Shown in pieces: positions 48,420 to 59,884 of a stretch of 64,000 nt of DNA. The translations under genes and the position numbers were made by a program. The notes beneath the pieces were generated by a model, which was not told where the DNA came from, did not search any database, and saw only the letters and a list, made by a program, of their open reading frames with translations. How positions within the stretch are numbered: the first letter of the stretch is position 1; each line of letters starts with the position of its first letter. Source of the stretch: Pteria penguin (taxonomy: Eukaryota > Mollusca > Bivalvia > Pterioida > Pteriidae); NCBI GenBank assembly GCA_035048485.1, contig CM068588.1:496001-560000 (forward strand), written 5' to 3'.

Positions 48420-49233
48420 AGACTCCTGCGCAAATCGTATACGTACTCTTTCTCTGAGCAAGGAGTCAAAATTCATCCAAAGGAGTAAAATTTCAATAAA
48501 CGGATATTCGTCAAAATTAACATTTTAAGTGTCATATTCATTACGTTTTGTTACACTATCTTTAATTTCAAAATATTTTCCCAAGAAGGACATATACTAA
48601 AGTTTTATAAATCGGCATACATCAACTGTAATTTACTCAAATATAATGGTGGCACTGTTGATATGATATAAAGATTCTGTTGATGTATTTCCTCCGAATA
48701 TATATAACTTTCTCTTATTTCAGTTTAGCTCGCATTATAGCACTGAATCTAGACTCTTATCCAATCCATCATAAGTGAGATATGAGACTCATATTCTATT
48801 GTAATGCAGTTCATATCTTTACTTACGACAAACTGGTAATACCCTGTTGGGGATAAATTTAGAATCATGAAAATAATAGCAATGTTTCGGATGCAAGTAT
48901 TTAACGTCGAGGACAGTATTCCTCTCCCCCAATTGGAACATCTCGCTCTTTATCTCTTAAAACTTTGAAGTGTCCGACCCCTTTCCTTTACTTCATTCAG
49001 GTATGTTGCCAATGGTAACTACCACCCAATACCTGTGTGTAAAACCCACAAGGGTTTCGCTTCCCATGTCAACAACCTTTCCGCTTCGCAATGACTCGAG
49101 GTACATTCGTCTCGCTGCGGGTATCCGGGTATTCTCCAACATGCAGTGACTTCGGCGATCAGGTAGCACGTCCCCAAGTGTAATCACGTGACCTGACCGT
49201 ACTGCCAAAAAGTGTGGAAATCTTTAGTCAAGA

Positions 49234-49271
49234 CAGAGACATATATACACAAATGTGTATATATGTCTCTG
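49234..49271. mobile_element. CAGAGAC palindrome, 38 bp
   Basis: Perfect 18-bp arms starting CAGAGACATATATACACA, with a two-base loop. Flanked by exact GTCAAGA on both sides. Confidence 0.8.
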
Positions 49272-49410
49272 GTCAAGAGTTGTAACAATTCACTCCCGGT
49301 CTACGGCATCAACTTCAGTTTTGAGTTTAATAGTTAGATGCAGGTTATGTCATTGAGCTGTGATTCTCATCCTTAAAACTTGGAATGTTTATACAAATTG
49401 TCAGATATAC

Positions 49411-49447
49411 CTGAGACATATATACTTTGAAAGTATAAATGTCTCTG
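49411..49447. mobile_element. CAGAGAC-family palindrome, diverged
   Basis: CTGAGACATATATACTTT and AAAGTATAAATGTCTCTG, imperfectly paired. Flanked by exact GATATAC on both sides. Confidence 0.7.
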
Positions 49448-49944
49448 GATATACGTACTACATAAAGTATATATGCATATTTAATAATGAACTTGTTAAT
49501 ATTATAAAAAGTTGAGAACCTATACGTAAATACTATCTATGTAATTTCAGGAAGAGATGGCCCTGAATCTGCTAGTTGGCGTCTGCCGACCGTTGCCACT
49601 GTTTTCTATATTTTTCATCTTATGTTGCCCTATTCTTGATGTCGGACTGGTTAAATGACCTAATTTGTATCATATTTGTTGGGGGATAAGTCTCGGGATT
49701 TATCATCGCTGTCTACGAAGAATCCGATATTTTGAATCTTATTTTTGCAAAGTGCGGTCATATAAAATTCGAGGAATGAAAGAGAGTCATCATATAGTTC
49801 ATCAAAGTTGCATTACGGTCTATGATAAACACCGAGTTTATCTCTCAGGTCATCCTCGGAATGTTTCAGGATTATCTTCATTTAGATCTTAGTGTGATGT
49901 CATGCCGACTTCGAGAATAAAAAAGAAAAGCTAGCGTGCTAGAC

Positions 49945-49960
49945 CATATATATGTCTCTG
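49945..49960. mobile_element. CAGAGAC-family remnant, one arm
   Basis: CATATATATGTCTCTG without the CAGAGAC arm, flanked by exact GCTAGAC on both sides. Confidence 0.6.
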
Positions 49961-50214
49961 GCTAGACTATCCAGTGTTTTACCACTAGATCAGGACCCTT
50001 TCGGTTTAAATATACCACCTCAGGCGCTAAATAGTGAACAGGGTATTGTCATATTTAATCCTAATGAATTAACAGGGTATTCAATTTCCGCCAGGAAAAC
50101 GGGAGTTATTCCCAGGACAGCATCAAGCACCCTCAAGTCTGTATATGATTTTCTTGTATCAAAATCCATCTCTACTACATTTTCCCGGCTGAAAATATAA
50201 TCAGGAACTTATAC

Positions 50215-50487
50215 ATGATTGATTGATTAATTTTTGTTTAACGTCACACTATAAATATTTCACGTATATGGTGACGGCATCTGCCTGATGCAAGGCATAC
50301 AAATTTTGACATTTGCAACGGACCCACCCGAAGCAGTGAAGGATCTTTAACGTGCCATGCATACTACGACACGGGGCCTCGGTTTTACTGTTTCATCCGA
50401 AAGACAGGACACCGACATGACCGGGACTCGAACCCCGGCCTCCCGACCACCAGGAGGCGAGCGCGATACCACTATGCCACGCCGGCT
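50215..50487 (-). mobile_element. tRNA-derived SINE, full length
   Basis: Reverse-oriented copy: tail ATTGATTAATTTTTGTTT, body CACGTATATGGTGACGGCAT and AAGCAGTGAAGGATCTTTAA, B-box inverse GGGACTCGAACCCC, head inverse TATGCCACGCCGGCTT. The A-box spacer differs from the copies near 23 kb. Confidence 0.88.
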
Positions 50488-50583
50488 TCGGACAATATCT
50501 AATATAAGGCCCTGATCAAACTGAACAAAAGAATTAAATATCTAGGAAACACCACGTACGTGATAGACTATCAGGTGTTTCTG

Positions 50584-50714
50584 CCATGTTCCAATTTTTT
50601 AATTTACTTGGAGGTGGTAAACACAAAAATTAAAGCATGACAACTAGTTGTCATGTTTTAATTTTTGTATTTAACCATCCTCCACCCCCAAGTAAATTAA
50701 AAATTTAGAACATG
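50584..50714. repeat. 131-bp near-perfect palindrome
   Basis: The left arm starts CATGTTCCAATTTTTTAATT and the right arm ends AATTAAAAATTTAGAACATG. The centre is CAACTAGTTG. Arms pair along the whole length with scattered mismatches. Confidence 0.9.
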
Positions 50715-50747
50715 CATATTACCACGGTCTGTTACACGACTGAAATC

Positions 50748-50931
50748 ATGCGTGGATCCAGAATTTTTTGTCAGAGGGGGTCCAGCCAAAAAAGGTAAAT
50801 TTTTCTCTTAGACGAGGGGGGTCCAACCCCAAAAATGCCCAAATATTACCTTTTTTTGGTAAAATTTTCGGATTCCAGGGGGGGTCCAGACCCCCCTAAC
50901 CCCCCCCCCCCCCTCTGTATCCGCGCATGGA
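50748..50931. mobile_element. hAT-like MITE, ~184 bp
   Basis: CATGCGTGGATCCAGA on the left and TCTGTATCCGCGCATG on the right, with G-runs and C-runs inside the ends. GAAAT flanks both sides. Confidence 0.65.
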
Positions 50932-50964
50932 AATAACGAGTGACACTATGTCGATGCATGACAC

Positions 50965-51003
50965 CAGAGACATAGACTACTTTCAAAGTAGTCTATGTCT
51001 CTG
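50965..51003. mobile_element. CAGAGAC palindrome, 39 bp
   Basis: Perfect 19-bp arms starting CAGAGACATAGACTACTTT around a single base. Flanked by exact ATGACAC on both sides. Confidence 0.82.
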
Positions 51004-51075
51004 ATGACACATCGAACACAACAACTTAATTTCTAAGAAACAAAACGCGCTTGATAGAACATCGCGTATTAATTA

Positions 51076-51120
51076 CCAGAAAGATAGACTACTTTCAAAG
51101 TAAAGTAGTCTATGTCTCTG
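51076..51120. mobile_element. CAGAGAC-family palindrome with altered left end
   Basis: CCAGAAAGATAGACTACTTT pairs with AAAGTAGTCTATGTCTCTG. I see no clear target duplication. Confidence 0.6.
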
Positions 51121-51377
51121 TCACCATTCGATTGGGTAGTTACTTAATAGTTATCTGCCCTTTACCGGTAGGTATCCCGATCGTATCCGCCATTACGGTA
51201 CTGAAAAAAGTTATCGAGATAGAAAAAATAGACCTATGAGCGTAGTGATTAAAACAATATTTACGTTTATTATTGTTTAGTTAAATGATCTGATCGGTGA
51301 CTGTGATTGAAAATTAATAAACGTGTTTGTTTTTATAGTCTATCATGAATTTCAGTTTTAAATTAAGATATAAAAAA

Positions 51378-51399
51378 CCAGACATACATATGTCTCTGG
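51378..51399. mobile_element. CAGAGAC-family palindrome, ~22 bp
   Basis: CCAGACATACATATGTCTCTGG. Flanks AAAAAAC and GAAAAAC match in six of seven positions. Confidence 0.55.
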
Positions 51400-51491
51400 A
51401 AAAACAGAAAAGGAACTTTCCTAACTTGGTCACCCAAGCTAAGTAATGAATTATGTATTTATGTATTACAGATTAATTAGATAATAAGTAT

Positions 51492-51532
51492 CAGAGACAT
51501 AGACTACTATCAAAACCTAGTCTATGTTTCGG
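51492..51532. mobile_element. CAGAGAC-family palindrome, ~41 bp, diverged
   Basis: CAGAGACATAGACTA and TAGTCTATGTTTCGG. The right end has drifted and no target duplication is clear. Confidence 0.55.
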
Positions 51533-51995
51533 CAAATATCAATATCAATAATATCTTCTTGTTATCCATATCAGATTCTCGATTCGACTCTAAGTCGAAA
51601 TGGTATATATCTTTGCAAATTAATTAAATCTTTAATACTTACATTAAATATTCAACAAAATATTTCATATATATATTATATATGACAGAAACCAGCACAC
51701 CATATCATAAACGAGGATTTTTCGTAACTTTCACTCAGATGGAATATGACTTTAAATTTCAGTATTTCAGAATTGTTGTTTTCGGGGATGAGAAACATCA
51801 TCATCTACTTAACTATTTCCAAATTGAGACTACTCTATTATGCAAAACCTGGAGTTGAAAGTTTCAGAAAATCCTTTAAAAATTTCGTATATGATCTCTA
51901 AGGTAATAAACTGCAGTATTAGGGCTGTGAAAATTGAATACAACTCTACTTCGTAACCGAAACAACTTGTCAAAAATAACTTAATTTACTTAACA

Positions 51996-52158
51996 ATGGC
52001 GGATTTAGGAGGAGCGGAGGGGTGCTCCCCCCCCCCCCCCGCCCCCCAACAGTGACCCAAATTCTACCAAAACTCTGTAATTTAGTCCATTTTCGGCTAA
52101 AATTGACAACATTCGTCCTTTGATCCCTCGGCAAAGGGAGTGATGGATCCGCCACCGG
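51996..52158. mobile_element. hAT-like MITE, ~163 bp
   Basis: ATGGCGGATTTAGGAGGAGC on the left with GTGATGGATCCGCCACC on the right. A C-run lies inside the left end. Confidence 0.55.
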
Positions 52159-53388
52159 ATAAAGAACGAAGATCAATTCACTATGCTTTACTTCCCTCGT
52201 GTATGCAATGTTAATTGATTTGCTCCAATCAACATACACGTGTATCAATTATAGTCTTACGGAAGATGGGGTTAAACAGCTGACATAAATCCTGTAAGTT
52301 TATTGCGTAATACGGACGACAGTTTCTGGAAAGTCGCTTTCACTTTTGCCAAGGATACCTGGACTGAGATATTATTTACCACAGGTGACAACCTGGTTTT
52401 ACACCTATTACACAATCCATTTTTTGTCAGTACAAGCTTAAAGGAAAGTGTTTTAATATATCTGAATCTCTTCTACATATCATCATTCTGTTTCTAAAAC
52501 CCAACAATGAACACCGTAACTTTGAATCTATCACCTGATAAACTTCAAGCGTAACAGGCATTTTTTTGCACACAATGACTGGGACTAGACAAATACTTCG
52601 CCAGTACTTTGACAGAGGACCTTGAGGACACCGAGTCGCCTGGCAATGAAGCCTCTCAGTCCACAATTTGAAGGGGAACACGAATGCCCAGACTGCTTTT
52701 CATGACCCTGCGTGATAGATGATCGCAACCGACAGATGTGGTGACCAGAATCAGACGTCCCTCCTCACCATCGTAATCCGGCATAGCAAGAGAGAGAACC
52801 TATACAAGAAGTGCTGGACAATGCTATGCCATCGTGTTGTGTGGGATGATTCTCGATATTTAGATAGAAAGACTCGGAAAGTCAGTCTGAACAGAAGGCG
52901 AAACAGATTTGTATGGCAGTCCCATGGATATTGGGAGGATATTATGCCCAATTGTGTATTTCGTAAAGTACAGGAGAAATATCAGCTTATGTCCTCAAAC
53001 TCCTTCAAAATAAAACTCTCCAAATAGAGATCAAAACAAACAAATACATCAAACACCCCACCCCCTAAAAAGTAATAAAACCAATTAAAATGAAAAAATA
53101 AAATACAACTAGAATCTTCATTACTGCACTAAAGAATGTACTTTCTATTACCAATTCAAATCCCACACATTGTTTACATCAAACTATAGCATGTTCACAC
53201 CTCCCGATTACCATGCGCTTCCAGGCATACCCAATACCCCGATTACCAAGCGCCTCTAGGCAAATACCCCGAGCTGGAGACAAGCAGTGATTTCGGCGAC
53301 CAGTTAAACAACGTCCCCAGCTTAATCACGTGACTTCAACCGTACGGTCAAAAAGTTTCCCCTTTAAACTCGATATCATGGGAATAAT

Positions 53389-53406
53389 CAGAGACTTCTG
53401 TCTCTG
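53389..53406. mobile_element. CAGAGAC palindrome, only 18 bp
   Basis: CAGAGACTTCTGTCTCTG: 7-bp arms and a 4-base loop. Flanked by exact GAATAAT on both sides. Confidence 0.65.
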
Positions 53407-53922
53407 GAATAATTTAATTTTAATAGATCAGTACTAAACAGTCAGTTATTCCAGGAATATGCGTCCCTGATTATTCATAAAAAACTCACATTATTAGCAG
53501 TAAGATTGGATATATCTCTGTTTGCGTTAGGTTTTGTAAAGTAATGTTATCAAGGCAATGGCAAATAGTCTGTATTTCAGTCATAATTACAGTCAAGACC
53601 GCAAAAATGCATAACGACTTATTAAAGATACAAATGATGAAAAAAAAAGATACCAGTAGATTGTGTAATCTGATGGAAGGACTTATAAATTTGTGTAAAA
53701 GTCCTTGGCTGATGATATGAGACTAGGCTGATGATAGCTACCGTAATAGTCACGTGATCAGAAGATGACCGCGTACGTGTATTACGCGTAGGAATGGTCT
53801 ATATTTAAAGTAAACTTTAAAAGCACAAATTCAAGAGATAGATAAGAACAGTTATATAAAGCGATCACGATTGATCAAGTTGTTTGCGACAATAATTCAG
53901 ATTCATATAGGTCGGTTTCAAC

Positions 53923-53952
53923 CAGAGACATACATACACATGTATGTCTCTG
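53923..53952. mobile_element. CAGAGAC palindrome, 30 bp
   Basis: Perfect 13-bp arms CAGAGACATACAT with a 4-base loop. TTTCAAC occurs on the left edge and, offset by one T, on the right. Confidence 0.7.
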
Positions 53953-54117
53953 TTTTCAACCATGTAAACCAATAAGACAATCACGTTTCAATTACTGATT
54001 TTTTTTTTGTAAAGAACGTATAAACAAGATAGGTCCTTGTTTTTCTTTTTTTCCTTGAAATCAATTTGTTTAATTTAATTCTAAAGAATTTCTTTCATAT
54101 CGCGTGCCTACGGACAT

Positions 54118-54300
54118 ACTGGTAGTTACCAGCTAAGATCAGTTACCGGCTACTACTTTTTTTTTTGTCTTTTGAAACGTGATTTTATGAGATTTTTTTT
54201 CACGTGATTGTCTGCAATACACAGAATACATATGAATTCATGGTTTGAATACCCTTGATAACGTAGTAGCCGGAAACTGGTCTTAATCGGGGACTGGTCC
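54118..54300. mobile_element. MITE-like element with ~34-bp inverted ends
   Basis: The left end contains AGATCAGTTACCGGCTACTA and the right end GTAGTAGCCGGAAACTGGTC, which are inverse with few mismatches. About 105 bp of AT-rich sequence lies between. Confidence 0.7.
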
Positions 54301-55055
54301 TTCGACAGTATACTTCTACATAAATTCTAAGATTTTATTATAAATAAAGGAAAATCGGAAATGACCTATTCTATAAATTACTTGTCAAATTAATGACCAC
54401 TACTTTTGTACATTATTCATAAGACATACCCGCTGTGCGAAATACGATTTCAGCTTTCCTTTTTTGCTAAGATAGCATTTCCAAATTAATCACAATAAAA
54501 GATATGTTCATTAATTCATATACAAGTAACATTTATTAAGAGCGACAGTGTTCGAACCGTTGTAACACATTACCCTTTTAAAGTTAATGCAATTGCGTAT
54601 AATATTCTATTTTACTAACGAATAACTTTTAGATGTATTGTTTATAGAGAGCATTTCACATCAAAATATAAGATACTTAAGTCAAAGTACATTAAATTTA
54701 ATAGACCCTTAGCTCCCGTAAGTGGAATATAAATAGGACCTGGACGAATTTTAAAGTATGGCTATTGAAACATTACAAAGTATCGCAGGTATCCCAATAC
54801 AAGATTCTGCAACGATGATAACGATTGCGGTGGCCCGCCGCGTTTTTGTCTTCAAGTGCCTGCGGCGATATGACCAACTGCGGTGACCCGCGATGGACTA
54901 TTCAATCTCCTGTCACGACAGTAAAAATTACGGTGGGTTGCGATGGATTTGAACGTCCACCGCAATCTTATTTTGCGGTGGGTTGCGGTGATTTCCCACC
55001 CAAAAATCGGTTGCGGTGATGGGTGGAAAGTGAGGAATCCGCGTAGGCTGTACTG

Positions 55056-58000
55056 TATGGAATAAAGCAAATAAAAATTAATAAAAGCATACAAATATAT
55101 TATCTTTCTCTAAACAAACAGACATCAATTACTAGATCGAGGCAAATATATTCTTCGATCCCTGATCAAGGGCCTACATACAATGTACAATTATTCACGA
55201 AAATATCAGGATATTACTGAAATATCAAAAGTATATAACTCTTAAACTAAACTCTTTCACTCAATGTTTAATGAATGTTTTCAGTTTACGAGTAGAACAC
55301 AAAATGAGAAGAGATAGAGGAAATTCGCGCATCACTCTATTTATTATTACAAACTGTCATGTCATGCAGCGTTATTCAAATTATTACTGATACTTTATTG
55401 GTTGCAAAGCAAAACTGAATGATATATATTGCATATTTACCACGCCAGCAAACGATTTAGTAATCATTTACGATATGTGTACATAAAAGCTAAGGAAGCT
55501 CATGACGTCATCTGTTATTACCCTTTCAGTCACGTGTCTATACTCGCTGAGAGTGCGATTGCCGGAATGGTTACGGAATTTAACTATCTACATTCTACCA
55601 GGGAATATTTTATGTTCTGTGAAATAAACATTAGCTTGTTTTAAAGGAATGAAGAAATAGAGAGAAAGAATACATATACCTACCGGTCGTCGTATATATA
55701 TGCAGAGAATGAAACATAATATACACAGATCACAGGTCAACATCATTTTAAACACATGAGCAAAAAATATAGTTGGCATTATATGTAAACTAGAATATGA
55801 AAATCACTAGAATTGTATTGTTGAAAGAAAGGTTTCTTCGGCACTTATGATAGTTAAATACCGTTACAAAACTAATTATCGCGTGGAATCAATATTCACA
55901 ATCTACTGAAAAATAATTTTAAGTCAAAATAATTTAAATGAAACATTACATGCACAGAGCATAGACCAAAATCATTTAACAAAAAGGATGAAAAGATAGA
56001 TACAGAAACAAAGTTAGGAAGTATACTGGTTCAAAAACTAAGCATATTGGGTTAAAAGAGTCTGGCCATTTTTTCATATGCAACTTGTAACACAAACAGA
56101 CAATTAAGCATTTTAAAAAGCAGATAGAAATTAGACTTAAAACGAAATTGTCAGTATTTAGATGACTGGCAGTTACAGAACAAACATAACAACTTACAGA
56201 AGCAAATGCGCATGCTGAATTTAAATTTAAAATAAGCATAGAAGGCATTTAATTTGATACAGGAGCAAACAAATGCATAAAATATACATGAATACATAAA
56301 CGAATGTAAAAAGTTTTAAGTTATTCAGCAGGATTAAGCAGTGGCAGATTTAGAGGGGGGCAGTCCGTTTCACCCTTTTCGCCACATATTTGTAAATTAA
56401 AATTCAGATTTGGCACCAAAATGGCTGAGTAGTTTGACTATACACATCCCCCCCCTTTCGGAAATCCTGAATCCGCTACTGTTAAGGTATTGATTCCCGT
56501 TCCAATGTGATATAAACGATTTGAAATGATTAAAATTATTTGTTATCCTAAATTCATTTGTACTGCTGCTGTATATCTGAATGAGTTTTTGCCATATTTT
56601 GATGATCTTATAGGTGGAAAGATCTGCAAATTGTGATAACCTTGTTTTAATAACAGTGTTCAACTATTATTAATTAGTACCAAACCCAATTTGTCTTATA
56701 ATGTTACAATTTAGTAATATTTGTCTTGTAGTATAAGTATAGTGCCAAATCCCAATTTGTCTTATATTAATGCAATTTCAGTGACATTTATATTATAGCA
56801 TACATATAGTGCCAACTATATTTTTGTTTTAATAAGTGCTTTTATGTGGATTGTTAAAACTTCTTTCACCTTTTTTACATTAATGACAATCTTTTACCAT
56901 TTATCAATTATTTTTAACGTAAACTATGTATGCATATAGGAACGTATAATCATATAATAGCACCAAATCTAATACATTATAAAGATAGCAGATGTGGTAC
57001 ATTATAGGTGTTCATATAGTTACCATTGACAAGTATTGTAACCTTTAGCTTTACTCTTTGATTTTAGACTATGCTGTAAATATTAAAACTTATCTATTTT
57101 TATAGCACTGTATTTACATATTTATTGATTGATCACAGTAAATATGTTAATGTCGGTCTTAAGAGCCCAATAGAGCTTATATGTGTATATGTTCTACGTA
57201 ATCCTAACATGCCGACTATAAATAAAGCTTTAGTATTTGAATTGATTTGAGACACTATGATAGATGGTGGGTTACTTTCAATCTCTTGTATAAATCTCCA
57301 GTTTTACCTTGAGCCCGCTCACCCCTTTTAAATCCTAGGTCCAGCATATTTTGTAACACGCCTTTAAAAATTATCTGCTACCTTTTGAAATACTGAACAA
57401 ATGTAGTGTCGTTTTAATCACTTCAGCTTTTCAAGTTCCTGTCAAATGTCACAAAATACTATTACTTAAAATTCACTCAAATTCAGACGACAGCAGGGTT
57501 CTAAGTTTGAATCTACCGAATATATGTACAACTTAAATTAAATAGGGTCTGGCTCAATAGACGAAACGTTTTTGTTTACAGTGTACAAACAACATTTTCG
57601 AAACAACTGGCGCACAGTTAACGATCGATCCGGGACCCCCTCTTCCCGGCCTCCGCGTGTTAAAAACCAAGTTTTCAATATTCATCAAGTTTTATCTGAT
57701 GGGTTCCTTGGAGTACCTTATTTGAGTTGTTCGGTTGTTGGTTCAAACAACACCAAGATTATTCCACTTGTATGGCGATGACACCTGTCAGGTGCATGAC
57801 TTCATATTTTTCCTCATCCGAAACAGGTGAGGATATGAAGGCGTCTTAAACGTGCCACTGCACACCGTGAAAATGGGCCTACGTCTACACATGGCCTATC
57901 ATCTGAAGTCGGACAGATAGAGAAGAGGGTAGAGGATGATACATTTAGACAAATCCAATCCGACAGCCGAAATCGACAGGGTCATCAGATATGAAATTCA

Positions 58001-59000
58001 GTGAAATAAACCACTGGGCTAACCTGCCTCCTAAAAGTTTAGCACAGAACTTAATCTAGAATCTTTTGTGGTATTGACACGGACGAAAAGGTACGCATAT
58101 TTATTTTCTATTAATATTTAAGGATCTGTGCGATACGTATTTTAAGTTCCCCTATTCTGAGTATATAAGATAGTGTCATTTAATATGGTATATTTGTACT
58201 GAAATGCAAACGAGCACACGTCTAGTCGCGATCGTGTACTCATGTACATATCATTACAAAAGTATCAGAATAACACATGGACATCGATGGCGGATGTGGC
58301 TAACCAAACAGGAGATGCTCACTCCTCCAGGTTTCTCTTCTGATTTTATGGGATCCATGGATGTTCATAGATACATATCCGTCACTACCACAGTTACAAA
58401 GCTACTTGCATATTTTACCGGCTTCGAAAGATTTTTTACTCAAAGTTGTCAGTTCTTTGGAACTCGGGAAGCGAGGGTATATAAACATGAGCAGACTTTA
58501 CTAACGTCCATTGTCTTAGAAATCCATCGAAAGGAGTGAAAAGAGTGGTGATGTCAAACTGTTCATATACATCTATAAAAGTAGATCTAATTATTGATTA
58601 AAAATCAACGATTTAATGAAAATTAAAAGGATTGGGGTTTCTTACTTCATGTGACACGCGCGTATGGCAAGGGGAAGAGGCAGGAAGAACACAAGTGAGT
58701 TTGTGTCCCTCACCCATTTCGCAGAATAGTTTCATAAAAATACAAATTTTTATAAAAAAAATCATCAAAAATAGTCCAAAATGTGCGATTATTAATCATA
58801 AAATCATTAAAACATTTCCCAGAAATGGTATTTTCTTGCTTTTCGGTTTTGCCATTCCACCTTTTCGGACTCGGCTACACCGTTATGTGTATTTTGTCTT
58901 TGTTTCATACATACGGAATTCCGATTTGTTCATTTACAAAACATCAAGATAATTTAGCATATTGAATCCTTTCTTTAAACGGTGTTATTTCACATTTTGG
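55056..59000. other. Intergenic region or upstream intron
   Basis: AT-rich. A small hAT-like MITE sits at 56337-56482 (AGTGGCAGATTTAGAGG and AATCCTGAATCCGCTACT). A CRE-like TGACGTCA at about 55,505 and CACGTG at about 55,532 lie close together. Nothing else is recognised, and no open frame looks like an exon. Confidence 0.5.
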
Positions 59001-59136
59001 ACAGTATCTGACGTAAAACAATTACGACGTCACTAATTTCTCATAAAACGTCACTTGTGGATTATCATTTCACCAAGTTTTAGATCGGTTTCCATAGAAT
59101 TTGATGACATCATAATTGTTTTACGTCAGATACCGT
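59001..59136. mobile_element. 136-bp MITE with ~30-bp inverted ends
   Basis: ACAGTATCTGACGTAAAACA on the left pairs with TGTTTTACGTCAGATACCGT on the right. CGACGTCA and TGACATCA continue the pairing inward. Confidence 0.8.
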
Positions 59137-59209
59137 CCCTGTGTCACCAAAAGGCCGAATACAGGGAAGGCATCAGCCTGAATCAAGTCTAAATTATGAC
59201 CTAAAGCAG

Positions 59210-59484
59210 TTGATTGATTGATTTTTGTTTAATGTCACACCACGAATATTTCACGTATATGGTGACGGCATCTGTCTGATACGGGGCATACAAATTTTGA
59301 CCTTTGCAACGGACCCACCCGAAGTAGTGAGGGACCTTTAACGTGCCATGCATACCACGACACGGGGCCTCGGTTTTTACTGTCTCATCCGAAAGATAGG
59401 ACACCGGCATGACCAGAGCGGGAATCGAACACCGGCCTCCCGATCAGGAGTCCAGCGTGATACCACTAGGCCACGCCGGCTTGA
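59210..59484 (-). mobile_element. tRNA-derived SINE, full length
   Basis: Reverse copy closely matching 50,215-50,487: tail TTGATTGATTTTTGTTTAAT, body GGACCCACCCGAAGTAGTGA, head inverse CACTAGGCCACGCCGGCTT. A short further remnant lies at 59,800-59,890. Confidence 0.88.
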
Positions 59485-59884
59485 CCTAAAGCAGTGTGGG
59501 TCTTTTATTTGCTAACATGTATCCATTATACAGGACTACACAGGACAACACAGTACAAACAAGATGTAAACAGACATAAACAAAGAGACAAATGAAAAAT
59601 CGCCAGAATCTGGTAAATCAATGTATTCTCCTGCAAAATAGGGTGGAGGGTTGAATTTTTGGTATCTCTAAACCCCATTGTAAGCATGTTATCAAGTCAT
59701 TTCTGCTCTGAACTAATGATAAAAAACATTGAGAAGTTTACCTGATCTAGTAGAACAGGTAAGTAAAAAGATTGTTTGCTTAATTCTTGTTTTCTATCAG
59801 TGGCATTTCACTTAAGAATTTTGCAATACACCCACCAAAAGCTGTGAGGGATCGTTTATGTGCCACTACTACCAAGACACAAGA

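Larger units (their letters stand above)
46577..55055. mobile_element. 8.48-kb interval bounded by matching terminal inverted repeats
   Basis: The left end is CAGTACAGCCTACGCGGATT and the right end is its exact inverse. TA flanks both sides. Each end has about 230-250 bp of GC-rich subterminal sequence packed with ACCGCAA/TTGCGGT and CATCGCAA motifs in opposite orientation. The interior is full of other insertions and has no open frame above about 100 codons, so no transposase is recognised. It could be one large decayed element or two related ends that happen to face each other. Confidence 0.65.

Noticed and set aside
48993..49208. 71-residue minus-strand frame as an upstream exon of the giant gene
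   Set aside because: No suitable donor with the one-base overhang that E1 needs. Part of the region is repeated at 53.3 kb, so it looks like element sequence.
52719..53027. 102-residue plus-strand open frame within the large transposon, as a transposase fragment
   Set aside because: No catalytic motif or recognisable domain. Stops lie close upstream, and nothing supports coding.
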